This document shows, one piece after another, positions 62,182-64,000 of a stretch of DNA of 64,000 nt; position 1 is the stretch's first letter; each line of letters begins with the position of its first letter. The position numbers and the translations under genes were made by a program. The DNA comes from a bacterium (GTDB taxonomy: Bacteria; SAR324; XYD2-FULL-50-16): contig JAHJTV010000043.1 of the NCBI GenBank assembly GCA_018829445.1, positions 117,505 through 181,504 of the forward strand, given 5' to 3'. The notes beneath the pieces were generated by a model. The model did no database searches and was not told the origin of the DNA. It saw only the letters and a program-made list of their open reading frames with translations.

Positions 62182-63851
62182 CAAAATTTCTCCCATAAAG
62201 GATCAAACTTTTTATTCACTTTTTCACCAGTTTGAATATCTTTGAGCCTCACTTTATAAAACTTTCCCATTGATTTTACTTTGGTGACTTCATATGCAGA
62301 ACCGGATATTTTATATTTATCACCTTTCTTAGGTGATCTTGACTGGTATTTTTGTTTTGTCTCAGCAAGCTGCTTCCAGCTATGGTCAAACATAAAGCGG
62401 TTAGCTTGTTGTACAGGATTTTTGAACCTGTACACGGTAGTATTTTCAGTGTTTATATTTTCAACGACAAATAGCCACCAATTGTCATATTCTTGAGCAA
62501 ATTTTAATTGAAATTCGGTAACACCAACGCCACCTTCTCCCCATCTTCCTGTCAGAGTTTTTACTTCAATGTACCTTACTATCTCTCCATTTGAATCTAC
62601 TTCTGTAATATCGTATCCCTTATTGTTGGCTGGGGCCTTTTCAAACATATTTGATTTAGAAAAAAGATAATCTGTTGAATGGTCTAAAACGAAAGCTTCA
62701 CCTCTATTACCAATTTCAGTAGCATGTTCTTTTTGATCCTGCTGGTTGCTAGAATCATTATCTTTCTCTTTGCCAACATAAACAGGTAGTCTGTCATTTG
62801 AGCCAGCTTTACCTCTATTTGCTTTTGAACTGGACTTATTATTGCTACTCCCATGTGACTTCGTTCCTTGAGATCCATTAGTACCATTTGATTTTTGTCT
62901 TCCTCTATCAGCATTGTAATTCTGCGAATTTCTTTCTCCAAACGAACTATCTTCACCTTTTTTATTAGAAAAGCTTGATTTTTTAGGACTTGTCGGAGGT
63001 GGAATTTCTCCACCTGACCGCTCTTTACGTTGCGTTCTACCTATAAAATCAGAGTCATTTTGAGCGTCATTCACTCTTGAGGCTTGATTTTCTTTAGATA
63101 AGTCTTGTTCCTCTTCTGAGGAATAGTCATGTGATTTCTCATCATCCTCTACAAGGACTTCTGCCACATTGCTATTTCCATAAAGAGAATTATCCTCATC
63201 AATTTCTATTTTCTCTGGTAATGATTTTATGTTTTTCTTATCAAGTAATTTGTGTATTTCTTCAAAAGTATCTAATTGATACCGAAGAATTCTGCTGATC
63301 AGGCTAAAACTGTCACGATTTAATCTAGACGTATCACTAATAAACTTGGCAATGCTTTCACACATGTCCTCAGCATCATCCTGATTGAGAAGATAAAGGA
63401 CGCTTTTTTGAGTATCCTGATATGTCGGAGTACTCATGTCATCATAGATCCAAGTATCATCAATGAAATAATTTACGACCAATGAGTCCATCAGGAGAAC
63501 TACTGAAGGCAATATCCCATCTATACTCTCTTGATTGATCTCGTCGTCACCAATCTTTCCTTCATGGTAGCTTAAACGTAGAACAGCTGACTTAAAAGGT
63601 TCAGCACTTATATACTCATTCCAGCTATTATTAACTTCTTCTGATTCTTCGCTGTTGTCGATATCTAGCACTGGTATAATGTTGTCAGCTAAAGATATAG
63701 CTTTTTGATTCTTTGCCAATCTATTAAATTGTTGCTGACAGAAATCTAGTTGATCATTTTTCTTTTCTGAGTTGTCATACGCAGGCAAATCTTTGATATA
63801 AAGACTATCACTGGTTATTAATTGATCTGAACGAGATACAATAGGAATCAC
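62181..63851 (-). CDS. DUF3883 PD-(D/E)xK-like protein, probably missing its N-terminus
   Basis: Order: a helical region (about 30-210), a long Ser/Asn/Lys/Asp-rich low-complexity linker (about 230-375), a DUF3883-type nuclease-like core (G-N-R-G-E385-A-F, K-G-Y-D413-I, then Y-I-E429-V-K431-T), a short helical tail and a basic SH3-like end (about 505-556). The GTG start at 63851 has no good ribosome binding site. The reading frame continues upstream as sensible protein to a stop near 63918, so the true gene is likely longer and cut by an insertion near 63895. Full-length relatives usually have an HSP90-like ATPase N-terminus, here absent (inference). Confidence 0.75.
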   Translation of the reverse strand: MIPIVSRSDQLITSDSLYIKDLPAYDNSEKKNDQLDFCQQQFNRLAKNQKAISLADNIIPVLDIDNSEESEEVNNSWNEYISAEPFKSAVLRLSYHEGKIGDDEINQESIDGILPSVVLLMDSLVVNYFIDDTWIYDDMSTPTYQDTQKSVLYLLNQDDAEDMCESIAKFISDTSRLNRDSFSLISRILRYQLDTFEEIHKLLDKKNIKSLPEKIEIDEDNSLYGNSNVAEVLVEDDEKSHDYSSEEEQDLSKENQASRVNDAQNDSDFIGRTQRKERSGGEIPPPTSPKKSSFSNKKGEDSSFGERNSQNYNADRGRQKSNGTNGSQGTKSHGSSNNKSSSKANRGKAGSNDRLPVYVGKEKDNDSSNQQDQKEHATEIGNRGEAFVLDHSTDYLFSKSNMFEKAPANNKGYDITEVDSNGEIVRYIEVKTLTGRWGEGGVGVTEFQLKFAQEYDNWWLFVVENINTENTTVYRFKNPVQQANRFMFDHSWKQLAETKQKYQSRSPKKGDKYKISGSAYEVTKVKSMGKFYKVRLKDIQTGEKVNKKFDPLWEKF

Positions 63852-63973
63852 TCCAATGTCCGTAAGCGCTAAATTAACCCCATCTTCCGGGAGGGTTGAA
63901 AATCTGCCATAACATGCTCAGTGCCGCAAGTTTTGTCGGCAACATTGAATAAATTATCTACAGGAGCATGTCA

Positions 63974-64000
63974 ATGAACAGTGAAACTCAAGCTACAAAA
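63974..64000 (+). CDS. Start of an unidentified gene, cut by window edge
   Basis: An ATG at 63974 with AGGAG 7 nt upstream begins a nine-codon frame (M-N-S-E-T-Q-A-T-K) that leaves the window. It runs opposite to the DUF3883 gene. The boundary between DUF3883 coding sequence and this gene lies near 63895. Whether it belongs to an insertion sequence, as suspected, cannot be decided from nine codons. A short inverted repeat (TGCCG 63922-63926 / CGGCA 63937-63941) lies between. Confidence 0.4.

Larger units (their letters stand above)
53133..64000. mobile_element. Genomic island integrated at the 3' end of ssrA
   Basis: The island starts at the last base of tmRNA and runs off the window. Supporting evidence: a tyrosine recombinase gene next to the tmRNA, a second recombinase, mobile-type cargo (RadC-like, DUF2958, ArdC-like, ParB-like), and composition and spacing unlike the compact upstream genes. 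The expected second attachment site (a repeat of the tmRNA 3' end) is not seen before 64000. Confidence 0.82.

Noticed and set aside
1..64000. CRISPR array, rRNA operon, or other tRNA genes
   Set aside because: No regularly spaced direct repeats of 25-40 bases, no rRNA signatures and no tRNA cloverleaf other than the tRNA-like domain of tmRNA were seen.

Overview
The window comes from an AT-rich, flagellated, Gram-negative (double-membrane) bacterium. LolA, SPOR-domain, FtsI/FtsL and exported proteins indicate an outer membrane and a periplasm. FlhF, FlhG, FliA, FliJ, a MotE-like protein, FliK, FlgD and FlgE indicate a flagellum. The mix of families (FlhF-FlhG-FliA cluster, GAF/HD-GYP protein, HrcA/CIRCE heat-shock operon, second EF-G-like factor) resembles deltaproteobacterial lineages or SAR324-like bacteria. 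That placement is inference from gene content only; there is no rRNA in the window.

Layout. 1-6.8 kb: an edge-truncated gene divergent from a short-chain dehydrogenase, then a minus-strand run lolA - exported protein - dksA - GAF/HD-GYP phosphodiesterase - exported protein. 7.3-10.8 kb: a plus-strand run of HAD hydrolase, class I glutamine amidotransferase, PHP phosphatase and an orphan FtsK-4TM-like membrane protein, preceded by a sigma70 promoter whose -10 lies in a perfect palindrome. 11-14 kb: rho, rpmE, prfA. 14-20.7 kb (minus): rsmH-ftsL-ftsI followed directly by flhF-flhG-fliA, so a fragment of the division/cell-wall cluster is joined to flagellar control genes. 21-26 kb: dtd, a divergent APH-like kinase-fold protein, a metallo-beta-lactamase-fold hydrolase and an EF-G-like GTPase. 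26-33.4 kb: a cNMP-binding/Hpt/CheA-type ATPase hybrid (minus) and the flagellar run fliJ-motE-fliK-flgD-flgE (plus). 33.4-41 kb (minus): hrcA-grpE-dnaK-dnaJ with a perfect CIRCE element, followed by an NAD-kinase-like gene and prs. 41-53 kb: a DtxR-type regulator, mtnP, tyrS, dut, an envelope-glycan set (glycosyltransferase, polyprenyl glycosylphosphotransferase, SPOR protein), an aminotransferase remnant, a LOG-family protein, thpR, smpB and ssrA (tmRNA).

53.13-64 kb is a genomic island inserted at the 3' end of ssrA. It starts with a large tyrosine recombinase preceded by a 55-codon ORF that resembles the recombinase's own N-terminus and overlaps its start codon. Next come plasmid/ICE-type cargo genes (ParB-like, RadC-like, DUF2958, ArdC-like), a second tyrosine recombinase, and a two-gene minus-strand unit. 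That unit encodes a DUF3883-type nuclease-domain protein and a NERD-nuclease/SF1-helicase fusion coupled by a TGATG overlap, and it is the best candidate here for a defence system. Its first gene appears to lose its 5' part near 63.9 kb, where another gene begins in the opposite direction. No second copy of the ssrA 3' end is visible, so the island continues past the window.
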